A DNA stretch of 64,000 nucleotides, taken from VYFG01 sp022827325. GTDB taxonomy: Bacteria > Pseudomonadota > Gammaproteobacteria > Arenicellales > Poriferihabitantaceae. Shown here piece after piece: positions 51,143 through 62,157 of this stretch (within the stretch, counting starts at the first letter, position 1; every line of letters begins with the position of its first letter). Position numbers and translations under genes: made by a program. Below the pieces are notes generated by a model. It saw only the letters and a list, made by a program, of their open reading frames with translations. It searched no databases and was not told where the DNA came from. The stretch covers positions 12,020 through 76,019 of the forward strand of contig JAJDTE010000018.1 of the NCBI GenBank assembly GCA_022827325.1, in the 5' to 3' direction.

Positions 51143-52027
51143 ATGTACCAGAACAGGCATCCCCGAATCGGGTTTATCGGCATCGGGCTGATGGGCCGGC
51201 CCATGGTCCTGCGGCTTCTGCTCGCCAACTACGGGGTGCGGGTATGGAACCGCAGCCCGGACAAGGTTGCGGAAGTGGCCGCCGCAGGGGCGGTGCCCTG
51301 CGCCTCGCCCGCGGAACTGGCCCGGGAGTCGGATGTGATCCTCCTGTCCCTCGCCAATACCCGGGCCGTGGAGTCCGTGGCCGGGGACGATGACTTCCTC
51401 GCCGCGCTTGATCCAGGCAGCATCGTGGTGGATCTGTCGAGCATCTCCCCGGAAACCACCCGCACCCTGGCGTCAAGGGCTGCCGAAGCTTCCGGCGCCA
51501 GCTGGATCGACGCGCCGGTATCCGGCGGCGTTCCCGGTGCGGAGACGGGTGACCTGGTCATCATGGCGGGCGGAGACCCCGAGGCGCTGGAGCGCGCCAG
51601 GGAGGTGCTGGCGCCACTGTCGAAGCGTGTCACCCACATGGGTCCGAGCGGTGCCGGACAGACCGCAAAGCTGTGCAACCAGATCATCGTGGGCTGCAAC
51701 GTCACCGCCATCGGGGAAGCCTTCCGGCTTGCCCGGGCCGCCGGCGTGGACGCCGCACTGCTGCCCGACGCACTGGCGGGGGGATTCGCGGATTCGCTGC
51801 CGTTCCGGATCTTCGGGCAGCGCATGGCCGACGGAGTGGAATCGCCGGTGTCCGCCAAGATCGAAACCATGCTGAAGGACCTTGATGGCGCCGATACCGC
51901 CGCAACCGGCCTTGGCCTTGACCTTGACCTGACACGGGCCGCGGCGGCGCTCCTCAGGGCGAGAACCGATCAGGGTGACGCGGAGCGCTGCATCACCTCC
52001 ATGGTGGAGCCCCCCGCGCCGTCATGA
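51143..52027 (+). CDS. NAD(P)-dependent beta-hydroxyacid dehydrogenase (HIBADH family)
   Basis: A 294-residue member of the 3-hydroxyisobutyrate dehydrogenase / tartronate-semialdehyde reductase family. The Rossmann loop is GFIGIGLMGRPM (residues 10-21). DAPVSGGVPGAETGDL is the substrate-binding signature, and GPSGAGQTAKLCNQ carries the catalytic Lys. The start ATG 51143 gives the normal length. Its 3' end overlaps the convergent phosphoribosyltransferase gene by 6 bp. The substrate is unknown. Confidence 0.9.
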   Translation: MYQNRHPRIGFIGIGLMGRPMVLRLLLANYGVRVWNRSPDKVAEVAAAGAVPCASPAELARESDVILLSLANTRAVESVAGDDDFLAALDPGSIVVDLSSISPETTRTLASRAAEASGASWIDAPVSGGVPGAETGDLVIMAGGDPEALERAREVLAPLSKRVTHMGPSGAGQTAKLCNQIIVGCNVTAIGEAFRLARAAGVDAALLPDALAGGFADSLPFRIFGQRMADGVESPVSAKIETMLKDLDGADTAATGLGLDLDLTRAAAALLRARTDQGDAERCITSMVEPPAPS

Positions 52028-52618
52028 ATCAGGCGCCGCGATGGATTCCAGAACGGGCGCCGCCCAGGCTTTGTGGGCACGGATTTCCGCCAGGCTGAGA
52101 CCGGACAGTTCGTAGGGCAGCACCAGCCAGCGGTCGGTTTCGTTGACGAAGTAGTCCGGTGCCGGGCGACCTGCAACCGGCCGGTACCAGACCGCGGCCA
52201 CCCGAATGTCCTCCGGCGTGTTCTGGCGCAGTTTGCGGCGCAGCTTCTCCTTCACCGCCTGGACACTGTGACCGCTGCTGAAGACATCGTCCACAAGAAG
52301 CAGACGATGCTCGGCCTCCAGGCGATCCTCGAGGTAATCCAGTCCATGGACCCGGATGCGATCGGAGTTCCGGATCATGTCGGGATAGTCCTGCATGCCC
52401 CGGTAGGATGTCCGGATGGCGATATGGTCGGTTTCCACGCCCAGGTACTGCAGGCATTCCTGTACCACGATGCCGGCCACACTGCCCCCGCGCCAGATTC
52501 CCACGATGAAATCCGGGCGGAATCCGCTGGAATACACCCGACGTCCGAGCCGGAATCCGTCCAGAATCAGGGCCTGCTCCTCGATGTAGATTTTTTCGGC
52601 AGTCCGGGACGGATTCAT
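52022..52618 (-). CDS. Phosphoribosyltransferase (hypoxanthine/xanthine type), divergent paralogue A
   Basis: A 198-residue type I phosphoribosyltransferase. The PRPP-binding loop is LLLVDDVFSSGHS (about 107-119), and the pyrophosphate loop region is FIVGIWRGGSVAG (37-49). It is clearly homologous to the gene that begins 17 bp away on the other strand, sharing GFRP.F.VGIWRGG, GVETDHIAIRTS and LRRK-RQNTP. Such proteins salvage purines or oxopurines, but the unusual pairing argues for a special substrate or hetero-oligomer. Start ATG 52618 has no ribosome-binding site; the transcript may be nearly leaderless. Confidence 0.85.
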   Translation of the reverse strand: MNPSRTAEKIYIEEQALILDGFRLGRRVYSSGFRPDFIVGIWRGGSVAGIVVQECLQYLGVETDHIAIRTSYRGMQDYPDMIRNSDRIRVHGLDYLEDRLEAEHRLLLVDDVFSSGHSVQAVKEKLRRKLRQNTPEDIRVAAVWYRPVAGRPAPDYFVNETDRWLVLPYELSGLSLAEIRAHKAWAAPVLESIAAPDS

Positions 52619-52634
52619 GGGCTAGAATTGTAGC
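52619..52634. promoter_or_regulatory. 16-bp bidirectional promoter region between two paralogues
   Basis: The whole gap between the two ATGs is 16 bp. GCTAGAATTGTAGC (52621-52634) is palindromic at 12 of 14 positions. It gives a -10-like TAGAAT on the plus strand (52623-52628), ending 6 bases before the plus ATG. On the minus strand TACAAT (52632-52627) ends 8 bases before the minus ATG. If used, transcripts would be leaderless or have 2-nt leaders, with each -35 inside the opposite gene. Confidence 0.5.
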
Positions 52635-53192
52635 ATGACCGAGAAACTCTACCTGAACGCCCAGAATCTGCTGGACGATGCCATGCGTCTCGGTGCCATG
52701 GTGGTCAACAGCGGCTTCAGGCCCAACTTCATGGTCGGCATCTGGCGCGGCGGCACGCCGATCGGCATCGCGGTGCAGGAGGTTCTGTCCTGGGCCGGGA
52801 TCGAAACCGACCATATCGCGATCCGCACCTCATCCTACGACCAGTCCATCGACCGGCGGGGGCACTCCGTGCGTGTCCACGGTCTCCGCTATCTCGTGGA
52901 CCGGGTCAATGCCGAGGACGGGTTGCTCCTGGTGGACGATGTCTTCGACACAGGCCTGACCATACAGGAGGTCATCGACAAGCTGCGGCGGAAGGCGCGG
53001 CTCAACACGCCGCGCGACATCCGCGTCGCGGTTCCCTGGTACAAGCCTTCGCGCAACCTGGTCGGCAGGGCACCGGACTACTACCTGCACGAAACCGGTC
53101 GATGGATCAAGTTTCCCCACTCCCTGGAAGGGCTGAGCGATGACGAGATACGGAAATTCCGGCCCGAAATCTGGGAGGTGCTGAACGAATGA
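52635..53192 (+). CDS. Phosphoribosyltransferase (hypoxanthine/xanthine type), divergent paralogue B
   Basis: A 185-residue paralogue of the gene on the opposite strand. The PRPP loop is LLLVDDVFDTGLT (about 96-108), preceded by FMVGIWRGGTPIG. It keeps the acidic pair DD and the TG of the loop, whereas paralogue A has SG. Its stop overlaps the amidase start (ATGA), making it the first gene of a four-gene operon with amidase, acetylpolyamine amidohydrolase-like and aminotransferase genes. That company is unusual for purine salvage. Confidence 0.87.
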   Translation: MTEKLYLNAQNLLDDAMRLGAMVVNSGFRPNFMVGIWRGGTPIGIAVQEVLSWAGIETDHIAIRTSSYDQSIDRRGHSVRVHGLRYLVDRVNAEDGLLLVDDVFDTGLTIQEVIDKLRRKARLNTPRDIRVAVPWYKPSRNLVGRAPDYYLHETGRWIKFPHSLEGLSDDEIRKFRPEIWEVLNE

Positions 53193-54628
53193 GCGACACC
53201 GACCTGTGCTATCTGACCGGTGTCGAGGCCCTGGCCCTCTTCAGAAGCGGCGACCTGTCGCCGGTGGAACTGATGCAGGCCGTGATCAGGCGGGCGGAAT
53301 CCATGCAGCCCGGGATCAACGCATTCACGGACACATTCTACGAACAGGCGTTGGAGGCGGCATCCGTGGCCGAAAAACGCTATCTGGGGGGACGCCCGCG
53401 CAAACTGGAGGGCCTGCCCCTTGCCGTCAAGGATGAGTTGCGCCTCAAGGGAACCCGGCGCACCTCGTCCTCCCTGGTATTCCGGGACCGCGTGGACGAC
53501 GATTCCGACGTCATCATCGACCGCCTGCTGCGTGCGGGCAGCATCCCCGTTGCCAAGACCGCCACCCCGGAGTTCTGCCTGCTCGGTTCCTGCCATTCCC
53601 GGCTTTTCGGCGTAACCCGTAATCCCTGGGACCTGGACCTGACGCCGGGCGGATCGTCCGGCGGCACGGGCGCCGCGCTGGCGGCCGGCATGGCCATCCT
53701 CGGCACCGGCACGGATATCGGCGGCTCCATCCGGATTCCCGCGGCGCAGTGCGGCATCGTTGGCTACAAGCCGCCCTACGGGCGCAACCCCGAGGTGCCG
53801 GTCTTCAACCTGGATTTCTACAGCCATTCCGGTCCCATGACCCGCTCGGTGGCGGATGCCGCGCTGATGCAGAACGTCATCTCCGGTCCGCACAACCAGG
53901 ACATCGCCACGCTCCGCAGCCGGGTCAGGCTGGATACGGAAGGTGTTCCGGAAAGCCTTGAAGGCTGGCGGATCGCCTGGTCCATGGATCTCGGGTTCAT
54001 GGAAATCGACCGCGATGTCGAGAACAACACCCTGCGTGCCCTGGATACCTTCCGGGATCTTGGCGCGACCGTGGAGCACGTCGACCTCGGCTGGAACCAT
54101 GAGATCATCCATGCGGCCCATTCGTACTGGTCGCACAACTGGGCGGCCACCATCCAGGGGCTGCTCGACACCCACCGCAGGGATCTTGCCGACTACACGG
54201 TCTTCTTCATCGAGCGGGCGCGCCAGTCCACCCGGGCGGATTATCTGCGCTCGCTGCAGATCAAGGTGGAAATGTACCGGGTGTTCGGTCCGCTGATGGA
54301 CCGGTTCGACCTGTTCGTCTGCCCCACCCTGGCCACCAACCACATCCCGGCGGAATTCACCTGGCCGGACAGCGAGGTGCTGATCAACGGGAAAATCGTA
54401 ATCTCCGACGAGGAGTACTGGTCGCTGACCTACCCTTTCAACATGCTGAGCCGCTGTCCCGCCCTCGCCGTGCCGTCGGGGGTGGGCGGTAACGGGGTGC
54501 CCACCGGCATCCAGCTGGTTGCGCGCACCTATGCCGACCGCAAGGTCATGGAGGCCGGCAAGGCCTTCGAGGCCGCGTCCGGGGCCATCCCCGGCTGGTC
54601 CCTGGACCGGCGCCTCCCTGCCGGCTGA
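53189..54628 (+). CDS. Amidase-signature family hydrolase
   Basis: A 479-residue amidase-signature enzyme with a complete Ser-cisSer-Lys triad: Lys81 in LPLAVKDE, the GGSSGG loop at 154-159, and nucleophile Ser180 in TGTDIGGSIRIPA. Substrates in this family range from acetamide and indoleacetamide to N-acyl amines. The operon context with a polyamine-deacetylase-like gene and an aminotransferase suggests an amide of an amine or amino acid; this is inference. It overlaps the phosphoribosyltransferase gene by 4 bases. Confidence 0.9.
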   Translation: MSDTDLCYLTGVEALALFRSGDLSPVELMQAVIRRAESMQPGINAFTDTFYEQALEAASVAEKRYLGGRPRKLEGLPLAVKDELRLKGTRRTSSSLVFRDRVDDDSDVIIDRLLRAGSIPVAKTATPEFCLLGSCHSRLFGVTRNPWDLDLTPGGSSGGTGAALAAGMAILGTGTDIGGSIRIPAAQCGIVGYKPPYGRNPEVPVFNLDFYSHSGPMTRSVADAALMQNVISGPHNQDIATLRSRVRLDTEGVPESLEGWRIAWSMDLGFMEIDRDVENNTLRALDTFRDLGATVEHVDLGWNHEIIHAAHSYWSHNWAATIQGLLDTHRRDLADYTVFFIERARQSTRADYLRSLQIKVEMYRVFGPLMDRFDLFVCPTLATNHIPAEFTWPDSEVLINGKIVISDEEYWSLTYPFNMLSRCPALAVPSGVGGNGVPTGIQLVARTYADRKVMEAGKAFEAASGAIPGWSLDRRLPAG

Positions 54629-54654
54629 TCCGCCCCCGCCACCCGGAAAACGCC

Positions 54655-55683
54655 ATGCTGACCGTCTACAGCCCCGACCACGAGCTGCGCAACGCGAAAA
54701 CCGAACTCTACGGCGGGGAACTGGTGCCGCCGTTCGAATGCCCGGAGCGCATGCAGTTTGTCCTCGAACGGATTCGCGAGGTGCGGCTTGGCAAGGTGAT
54801 CGGACCCGAGGACTTCAGCATCGACCCCGTGCTTCGCGTACACGACCGGGAGTTTGTGGAATTCCTGCAATCCTGCTGGGCCGAATGGCAGGCCACGGGG
54901 TACCGGGGCGAGGCCATTCCCTGCGTCTTTCCCGCCCGGGGCATGCAGCAGCGCATCCCGGATCACATCGAGGGCCGGCTGGGTTACTATGCCATGGCGC
55001 TCGAGACTTCCATCTGCGAGGGGACATGGACCGCGGCCCGTGCCAGTGCGAACGTGGCGCTCACCGCCCAGTCCAGGGTCCGGTCCGCCGGCGACAGCGT
55101 CTTCGCCCTTTGCCGCCCGCCCGGGCACCATGCATCCGCCGACCAGTACGGCGGCTATTGCTTCATCAACAACGCCGCGGTCTGCGCCCAGGCCTTCCTG
55201 GACCAGGGTGCATCGAGAGTCGCGGTCCTGGACGTGGACTTTCATCACGGCAACGGCACCCAGGCCATTTTCTATCACCGGGACGACGTGCAGTTCGTCT
55301 CCCTTCACGGCGATCCCAGGGAGGCCTTCCCCCATTTTCTCGGGTATGCCGACGAAACCGGTGCCGGCCCCGGGGAGGGCTTCAACCACAATTATCCCCT
55401 CGGTCCCGGTACCGCCTACGATACCTGGGGCGAGGCGCTGAGGCACGCCTGCAACCGGATCCGGGAGTACGGTCCCGACGCACTGGTGGTTTCGCTGGGG
55501 GTGGATACCTTCGAGGATGACCCGATCTCTTTTTTCCGGCTCACCTCGGACGATTTCAGGCGCTACGGCACGACCATCGCCGCACTGGACCTCCCCACGC
55601 TGTTCATCATGGAGGGCGGCTACGCGGTGGAGGAGATCGGCATCAACACCGTGAACGTCCTCATCGGTTTCGAGGGGCACTGA
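54655..55683 (+). CDS. Histone-deacetylase-superfamily hydrolase, acetylpolyamine amidohydrolase-like
   Basis: A 342-residue class II HDAC-fold protein. The catalytic region is CRPPGHHA (His158-His159), and the zinc/charge-relay motif is VLDVDFHHGNGT (191-202). The N-terminal LRNAKTELYGGELVPPFECPERM is the signature of acetylpolyamine amidohydrolases (AphA-like), which release acetate from acetylputrescine or acetylspermidine. It lies 26 bp after the amidase. Together with the pot transporter it points to polyamine catabolism. Confidence 0.88.
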   Translation: MLTVYSPDHELRNAKTELYGGELVPPFECPERMQFVLERIREVRLGKVIGPEDFSIDPVLRVHDREFVEFLQSCWAEWQATGYRGEAIPCVFPARGMQQRIPDHIEGRLGYYAMALETSICEGTWTAARASANVALTAQSRVRSAGDSVFALCRPPGHHASADQYGGYCFINNAAVCAQAFLDQGASRVAVLDVDFHHGNGTQAIFYHRDDVQFVSLHGDPREAFPHFLGYADETGAGPGEGFNHNYPLGPGTAYDTWGEALRHACNRIREYGPDALVVSLGVDTFEDDPISFFRLTSDDFRRYGTTIAALDLPTLFIMEGGYAVEEIGINTVNVLIGFEGH

Positions 55684-55695
55684 GAAGGCCGCGTC

Positions 55696-57009
55696 ATGCC
55701 GGTCCCGGACAGCGATCGCCCCCGCCTCGACGCAGCGCTCGCCAAGGCGCGGGCGCGTTATGTCACCGACAACCCGGCATCGGAGGCGGCGCATCACCAG
55801 GCCCGGCAGTTCATGCCCGGCGGCAACACCCGCACGATTCTGTACCATGATCCCTTTCCCCTGCGCGTGGTATCCGGACACGGCCCCCGCATCACCGATG
55901 CCGACGGCCATGAGTACCTGAATCTCCTGGGGGAATACACCGCGGGGCTGTTCGGGCATACCCATCCGGTGATCCGGGCCGCCATCGACAGCGCGCTGGA
56001 CGGCGGCATCAACCTGAGTGCGCACAATACCCATGAGATCCGCCTGGCGGAACTGGTCTGTGGGCGGTTTCCGTCCATCGAGCGGGTCCGTTTCACCAAT
56101 TCGGGCACCGAAGCGAACCTGATGGCCATCGCCACCGCCCGGCATCACACCGGCCGCAGTAGGGTCATGGTCATGCACGGCGGCTACCATGGCGGCCTGC
56201 TCTATTTCGGCGGCGGCGGCATTCCCATCAATGCCCCCTATGATTTCGTGCTGGGACGGTTCAACCGGATTGACGCCACCCGCGAACTCATCCGCGGCAA
56301 CGCCGGCGACCTGGCCTGTGTCCTGGTCGAGCCGATGATGGGTTCCGCAGGGTGCCTGCCCGCGGATCCTGATTTTCTCCAGATGCTGCGGGAGGAAACC
56401 CGGAATGCGGGCACCATCCTCATCTTCGATGAAGTGATGACCTCCCGCCTGTCACCGGGCGGTGCACAGCAGCACTACGATGTGCTGCCGGACCTCACCA
56501 CGCTCGGCAAGTACATCGGCGGCGGGATGTCATTCGGCGCCTTCGGCGGCACCCAGGAAATCATGGCGATGTACGACCCGGGGCGGCCGAATGCCATGCC
56601 CCATGCCGGCACCTTCAACAACAACATCCTGAGCATGGCCGCGGGCGCAGCGGCGATGGGAGAGGTGTTCACCCCCCTGGCGGCCACTGCGCTCAATGCA
56701 CGGGGGGACGCCCTGCGCCGGAGACTGAACACCATGGCCGAGGAGTGCGGCGCCCCGGTCCACCTGACCGGGATCGGCTCGCTGATGAACCTGCACGGCT
56801 GCCGTACGGAGATCCGCGACCCGCAGGACCTGGACGCCAGCGATGACCGGATCAAGCAGCTGGTGTACCTGGACCTGCTGGAGCGTGGTTTCTATATTGC
56901 CCGAAGGGGCTTTGTCGCGTTGATGCTGCCGCACACCGACAGGGACCTTAACGCGTTCTCGGAAACCATGGAGGACATCCTGGAACAGCACGCCGGGACC
57001 TGGAACTGA
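55696..57009 (+). CDS. Class III PLP aminotransferase (glutamate-1-semialdehyde-aminomutase-like)
   Basis: A 437-residue fold-type I enzyme. The PLP Lys is in TTLGKYIGGGMSFGAFGG, and the cofactor Asp is in LIFDEVMTSRL. The N-terminal FMPGGNTRTILYHDPFPLRV is typical of the GSA-aminomutase-like subgroup rather than true HemL. It ends the phosphoribosyltransferase-amidase-deacetylase operon, 12 bp after the previous gene. A likely role is transamination of an amino-aldehyde, polyamine or beta-amino acid. Confidence 0.88.
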   Translation: MPVPDSDRPRLDAALAKARARYVTDNPASEAAHHQARQFMPGGNTRTILYHDPFPLRVVSGHGPRITDADGHEYLNLLGEYTAGLFGHTHPVIRAAIDSALDGGINLSAHNTHEIRLAELVCGRFPSIERVRFTNSGTEANLMAIATARHHTGRSRVMVMHGGYHGGLLYFGGGGIPINAPYDFVLGRFNRIDATRELIRGNAGDLACVLVEPMMGSAGCLPADPDFLQMLREETRNAGTILIFDEVMTSRLSPGGAQQHYDVLPDLTTLGKYIGGGMSFGAFGGTQEIMAMYDPGRPNAMPHAGTFNNNILSMAAGAAAMGEVFTPLAATALNARGDALRRRLNTMAEECGAPVHLTGIGSLMNLHGCRTEIRDPQDLDASDDRIKQLVYLDLLERGFYIARRGFVALMLPHTDRDLNAFSETMEDILEQHAGTWN

Positions 57010-57069
57010 CCCCGCCAGCACCGGGCCCGACAAGGTTTTCCCGGGCCTGCCCGATACAGCCAGGAAAAA

Positions 57070-58317
57070 CTATTCCGGCTTGCCGGTATTTCCTCCCAAT
57101 ACACCCGCTTTACCCAATCGCTCAAGCTCCTCGCTGTCCAGTCCGAGCACTTCCCTCAGCACGCGCCCGGTATCCTCCCCAAGCAGGGGCGCGGCACGGC
57201 GGTAGGTTGCCGGGGTCCGGGAGAAATTCAGCGGACTGGCCACGCCCGCCACCGTTCCCGACAGGGGATGGTCCAGTTCGATCCGCATGCCCCTGGCCTC
57301 GATCTGGGGCATCTCGAATGTCTCGGCGATATTGTTGATGGCCGAGGCAGGCACCCCTTCCCGGGGCAGGTGTTCCAGCCAGTAGGCGCTCGGGCGCTTC
57401 TCGAACTCCCGCTCCAGCTCGACCTCGAGAGCCGCGCGATTCCGGTTGCGCTCCGGGTTGGTCGAGAAACGCGCGTCTTCGGCCAGTTCTGGCCGCCCGA
57501 GAAAACGGCACAGGTCGGTGAACTGGGTGTCGTTACCCACGGCGATGATGATGTTCCCGTCCTGGGTGCGGAATGGCTGGTAGGGCGCAAGGCTGGGATG
57601 CCACTTGCCGGTCAGTCCAGGCAGCACGCCGCCGGTCAGGTAGCTGGACGCCTGGTTTGCCAGCCAACCCACCAGGGTATCGAGCAGCGCCAGATCAATG
57701 TACTGCCCTTCCCCGGTGCGGTCCCGATGATGCAGCGCCGAGAGAATGCCGATGGTCGCATACAGGCCGGTGGTGATGTCGGACACTGCGATACCGACCC
57801 GCTGGGGCCCACCCCCGGGGGTATCTTCCGGCCGGCCGGTGATGCTCATGAGCCCGCCCAGCCCCTGGATCAGGTAGTCGTATCCCGGCTGGTCCGCCAT
57901 GGGCCCGGTCTGACCGAAACCGGTGATGGAAACGTAGATCAGCCCCGGCTGCTCCCGGGAAAGGGTCTCCCAGTCGAGCCCGTACCTGGCGAGTCCGCCG
58001 ACCTTGAAGTTCTCGATGAAGATGTCGCTCTTCTGTACAAGCTGCCGGAGCAGACGCTGGCCTTCCGGCTTTTGTATGTCGATGGCCAGCGAGGCCTTGT
58101 TGCGGTTGGCCGACAGGTAGTAGGAAGACTCCCCGGTTGGGTTGCCCTGCGTGTCCCGGAGCCAGGGAGGACCCCACTGGCGCGTGTCGTCGCCGCGCGC
58201 CGGGCGTTCCACCTTGATGACCTCGGCGCCCAGGTCACCCAGTATCTGGGTGCACCAGGGACCGGCGAGAATCCGGGACAGGTCGATGACCCGGATTCCC
58301 TCAAGCGGTCCCGCCAT
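57070..58317 (-). CDS. CaiB/BaiF family CoA-transferase
   Basis: A class III CoA-transferase of 415 residues when started at ATG 58317 (an upstream ATG at 58368 overlaps the thiolase gene). It begins GPLEGIRVIDLSRILAGPWCTQILGDLGAEVIKVE, diagnostic of the family. GRYGLDWETL-like and FGQTGPMADQPGYDYLIQGLGG (nucleophilic Asp in GYDY) follow. CoA donor and acceptor are unknown; the last place in an acetoacetate operon suggests a short-chain acid. A 25-bp gap separates it from thiolase. Confidence 0.92.
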   Translation of the reverse strand: MAGPLEGIRVIDLSRILAGPWCTQILGDLGAEVIKVERPARGDDTRQWGPPWLRDTQGNPTGESSYYLSANRNKASLAIDIQKPEGQRLLRQLVQKSDIFIENFKVGGLARYGLDWETLSREQPGLIYVSITGFGQTGPMADQPGYDYLIQGLGGLMSITGRPEDTPGGGPQRVGIAVSDITTGLYATIGILSALHHRDRTGEGQYIDLALLDTLVGWLANQASSYLTGGVLPGLTGKWHPSLAPYQPFRTQDGNIIIAVGNDTQFTDLCRFLGRPELAEDARFSTNPERNRNRAALEVELEREFEKRPSAYWLEHLPREGVPASAINNIAETFEMPQIEARGMRIELDHPLSGTVAGVASPLNFSRTPATYRRAAPLLGEDTGRVLREVLGLDSEELERLGKAGVLGGNTGKPE

Positions 58318-58342
58318 GTCCTGGGAACAGGCCGCGTCCGGA

Positions 58343-59527
58343 TCAGACGCGCTCGAACAGGGCGGCAATGCCCTGGCCGCCGCCGATGCACATGGTCACC
58401 ACTGCCAGCCGTCCGCCGGTACGCTCAAGCTCGGAGATGGCCTTCACGGTGATGATGGCCCCGGTGGCACCGATGGGATGTCCCAGGGCGATACCGCTGC
58501 CGTTGGGGTTCAGCTTGTCGTCCGGCAGGCCGAGATCCCGGGCCACCGCAATGGCCTGGGCGGCGAACGCCTCGTTGACCTCCCAGACGTCGATGTCCCC
58601 GACCGAGTAGTCGGTGTTCTCCAGCAGGTTCCTCACCGCCGGGACCGGGCCGATTCCCATGTACTTCGGCTCCACGCCGGCAAAGGCGTACTTGAGCAGC
58701 TTCGCCCGCGGCTTGACCCCGCTGTCCTCCACGGCTTTGCCTGACATCAGCACGACGGCGGCGGCGCCGTCATTGATGCCGGACGCGTTGCCCGCGGTCA
58801 CGGTGCCGTCCTTCTTGAACACCGAGCGAAGCTTCTGCATGTCCTCCGGGGACGCGTTGAATCGCACGTGCTCGTCCTGTTCGAACACCGTGGTGCCCTT
58901 GCGGGACTTGAGCTCGAGGGGCAGGATCTGGTCCTTGAATCGGCCGCTTTCGATGGCGTTCTGGGCGCGCTGGTGGCTGGAGAGCGCCAGTGCGTCCTGG
59001 TCCTCCCGCGTGACGTCCCATTTCTCCGCGACGTTCTCCGCGGTGACACCCATGTGGTACAGCTCGATGGGGCAGTTCAGCGCCGCCACCATCATGTCCA
59101 CCATCTTCGCGTCACCCATCCGGTTGCCGAACCGGGCGCCTTCCGCGACATAGCCCGCGCGGCTCATGGATTCCACGCCGCCGCCCACCGCGGTATCGCA
59201 AAGCCCCAGCTGTATCTGCTGGGACGCGGTGACGATGGCCTGCAGTCCGCTGCCGCAGAGCCGGTTGACGGTGACCGCGGGGGTTTCATGGGGCAGGCCG
59301 CCGCCCAGTGCCGCCACCCGCGAGATGTACATGTCCTGGGCCTCGGTGTGGATCACGTTGCCGATGGCGCAGTGGCCGACGGTTTCCGGTGCGATACCGG
59401 CCCTGGATACGGCTTCCCGCACCACCTGGGCGGCGAGGTCCCCCGGGCGCTGGTCCTTGAGGCTGCCACCGTAGTCGCCGACAGCGGTGCGTACGCCGCT
59501 GGTCAGATAAACATCGTTGATTTGCAT
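58343..59527 (-). CDS. Acetyl-CoA acetyltransferase (thiolase II)
   Basis: A 394-residue biosynthetic/degradative thiolase. The acyl-enzyme Cys91 is in NRLCGSGLQA, the active-site His is in GIALGHPIGATGA, and the second Cys is in MCIGGGQGIA near the C-terminus. It lies 58 bp after acetoacetyl-CoA synthetase on the minus strand, so acetoacetyl-CoA would be cleaved to two acetyl-CoA. The reverse reaction (polyhydroxybutyrate or ketone synthesis) is possible, but no phaB or phaC is visible. Confidence 0.95.
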   Translation of the reverse strand: MQINDVYLTSGVRTAVGDYGGSLKDQRPGDLAAQVVREAVSRAGIAPETVGHCAIGNVIHTEAQDMYISRVAALGGGLPHETPAVTVNRLCGSGLQAIVTASQQIQLGLCDTAVGGGVESMSRAGYVAEGARFGNRMGDAKMVDMMVAALNCPIELYHMGVTAENVAEKWDVTREDQDALALSSHQRAQNAIESGRFKDQILPLELKSRKGTTVFEQDEHVRFNASPEDMQKLRSVFKKDGTVTAGNASGINDGAAAVVLMSGKAVEDSGVKPRAKLLKYAFAGVEPKYMGIGPVPAVRNLLENTDYSVGDIDVWEVNEAFAAQAIAVARDLGLPDDKLNPNGSGIALGHPIGATGAIITVKAISELERTGGRLAVVTMCIGGGQGIAALFERV

Positions 59528-59585
59528 GGGTAATTCCTGTGTCTAATGGTCGTATGAGGTATCAGGTATGGGGTCCGGGCTTGGG

Positions 59586-61562
<1,977 letters not shown>

Positions 61563-61633
61563 GATAGCGGGGGCGATTCCGACAGGGTGCGAAGCGGGTC
61601 GACTCGGTCATTCCTGGCCATCGGCATGCCCGA

Positions 61634-61954
61634 TCAATACTGCTTTTCCGGGACGTTGACGATGAGCCCGTCCAGTTCCTGCGTGATCTTGAGCTGGCAG
61701 CTCAGTCGGCTGGTTTCGTCCACGTCCTCGGCAAAGTCCAGCATCTCCTCCTCCAGATCCTCCTTGGGCGGAAGACGGTCCACCCAGGACGGGTCGATGT
61801 GCACATGGCAGGTCGCACAACTGCACGCGCCGCCGCACTCGGCCAGGATGCCCTGGAAGTTGTTGCGCATGGCGACCATCATCACAGTGTCCCCCAGCGG
61901 GGCGTCGATGGCATGTTCGGTTCCGTCGTGGAGAATGTAATGGATGATTGGCAT
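61634..61954 (-). CDS. 2Fe-2S ferredoxin, adrenodoxin/putidaredoxin type
   Basis: A 106-residue ferredoxin with the vertebrate-type cluster motif Cys40-x5-Cys46-x2-Cys49 and Cys86 (RLSCQLKI). An extra Cys44 lies within the loop (CGGACSCATC). Such proteins donate electrons to cytochrome P450s, Rieske oxygenases or the ISC pathway. Its acidic helix (PPKEDLEEEMLDFAEDVDE) is the usual docking surface. It lies alone between sbcB and aacS on the minus strand, so the partner is unknown. Confidence 0.92.
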   Translation of the reverse strand: MPIIHYILHDGTEHAIDAPLGDTVMMVAMRNNFQGILAECGGACSCATCHVHIDPSWVDRLPPKEDLEEEMLDFAEDVDETSRLSCQLKITQELDGLIVNVPEKQY

Positions 61955-62157
61955 GATCTGAATGGAATGCTGCGTCCGGGTTGTTACGACTGCCCACGGG
62001 GGCCGGGCAAGATGCTGCCTGCGGCACTCCCCGGGGGGGCGATTCTACCGCATCCTTCCCGGGGTGCATCGCCTTCGCGGCGGATTGGTGGAGCGCGGTT
62101 GCAGCGGACGCCAGCCGGGGTACCCGCAGTGGCCGTTTCCGGGACCAAGGGAGGATC

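Noticed and set aside
58318..58368. Longer N-terminus of the CaiB-family CoA-transferase
   Set aside because: The extension MPPCSSASDPDAACSQD overlaps the thiolase end and lacks family similarity; the ATG at 58317 starts at the conserved GPLEGIRVIDLS.
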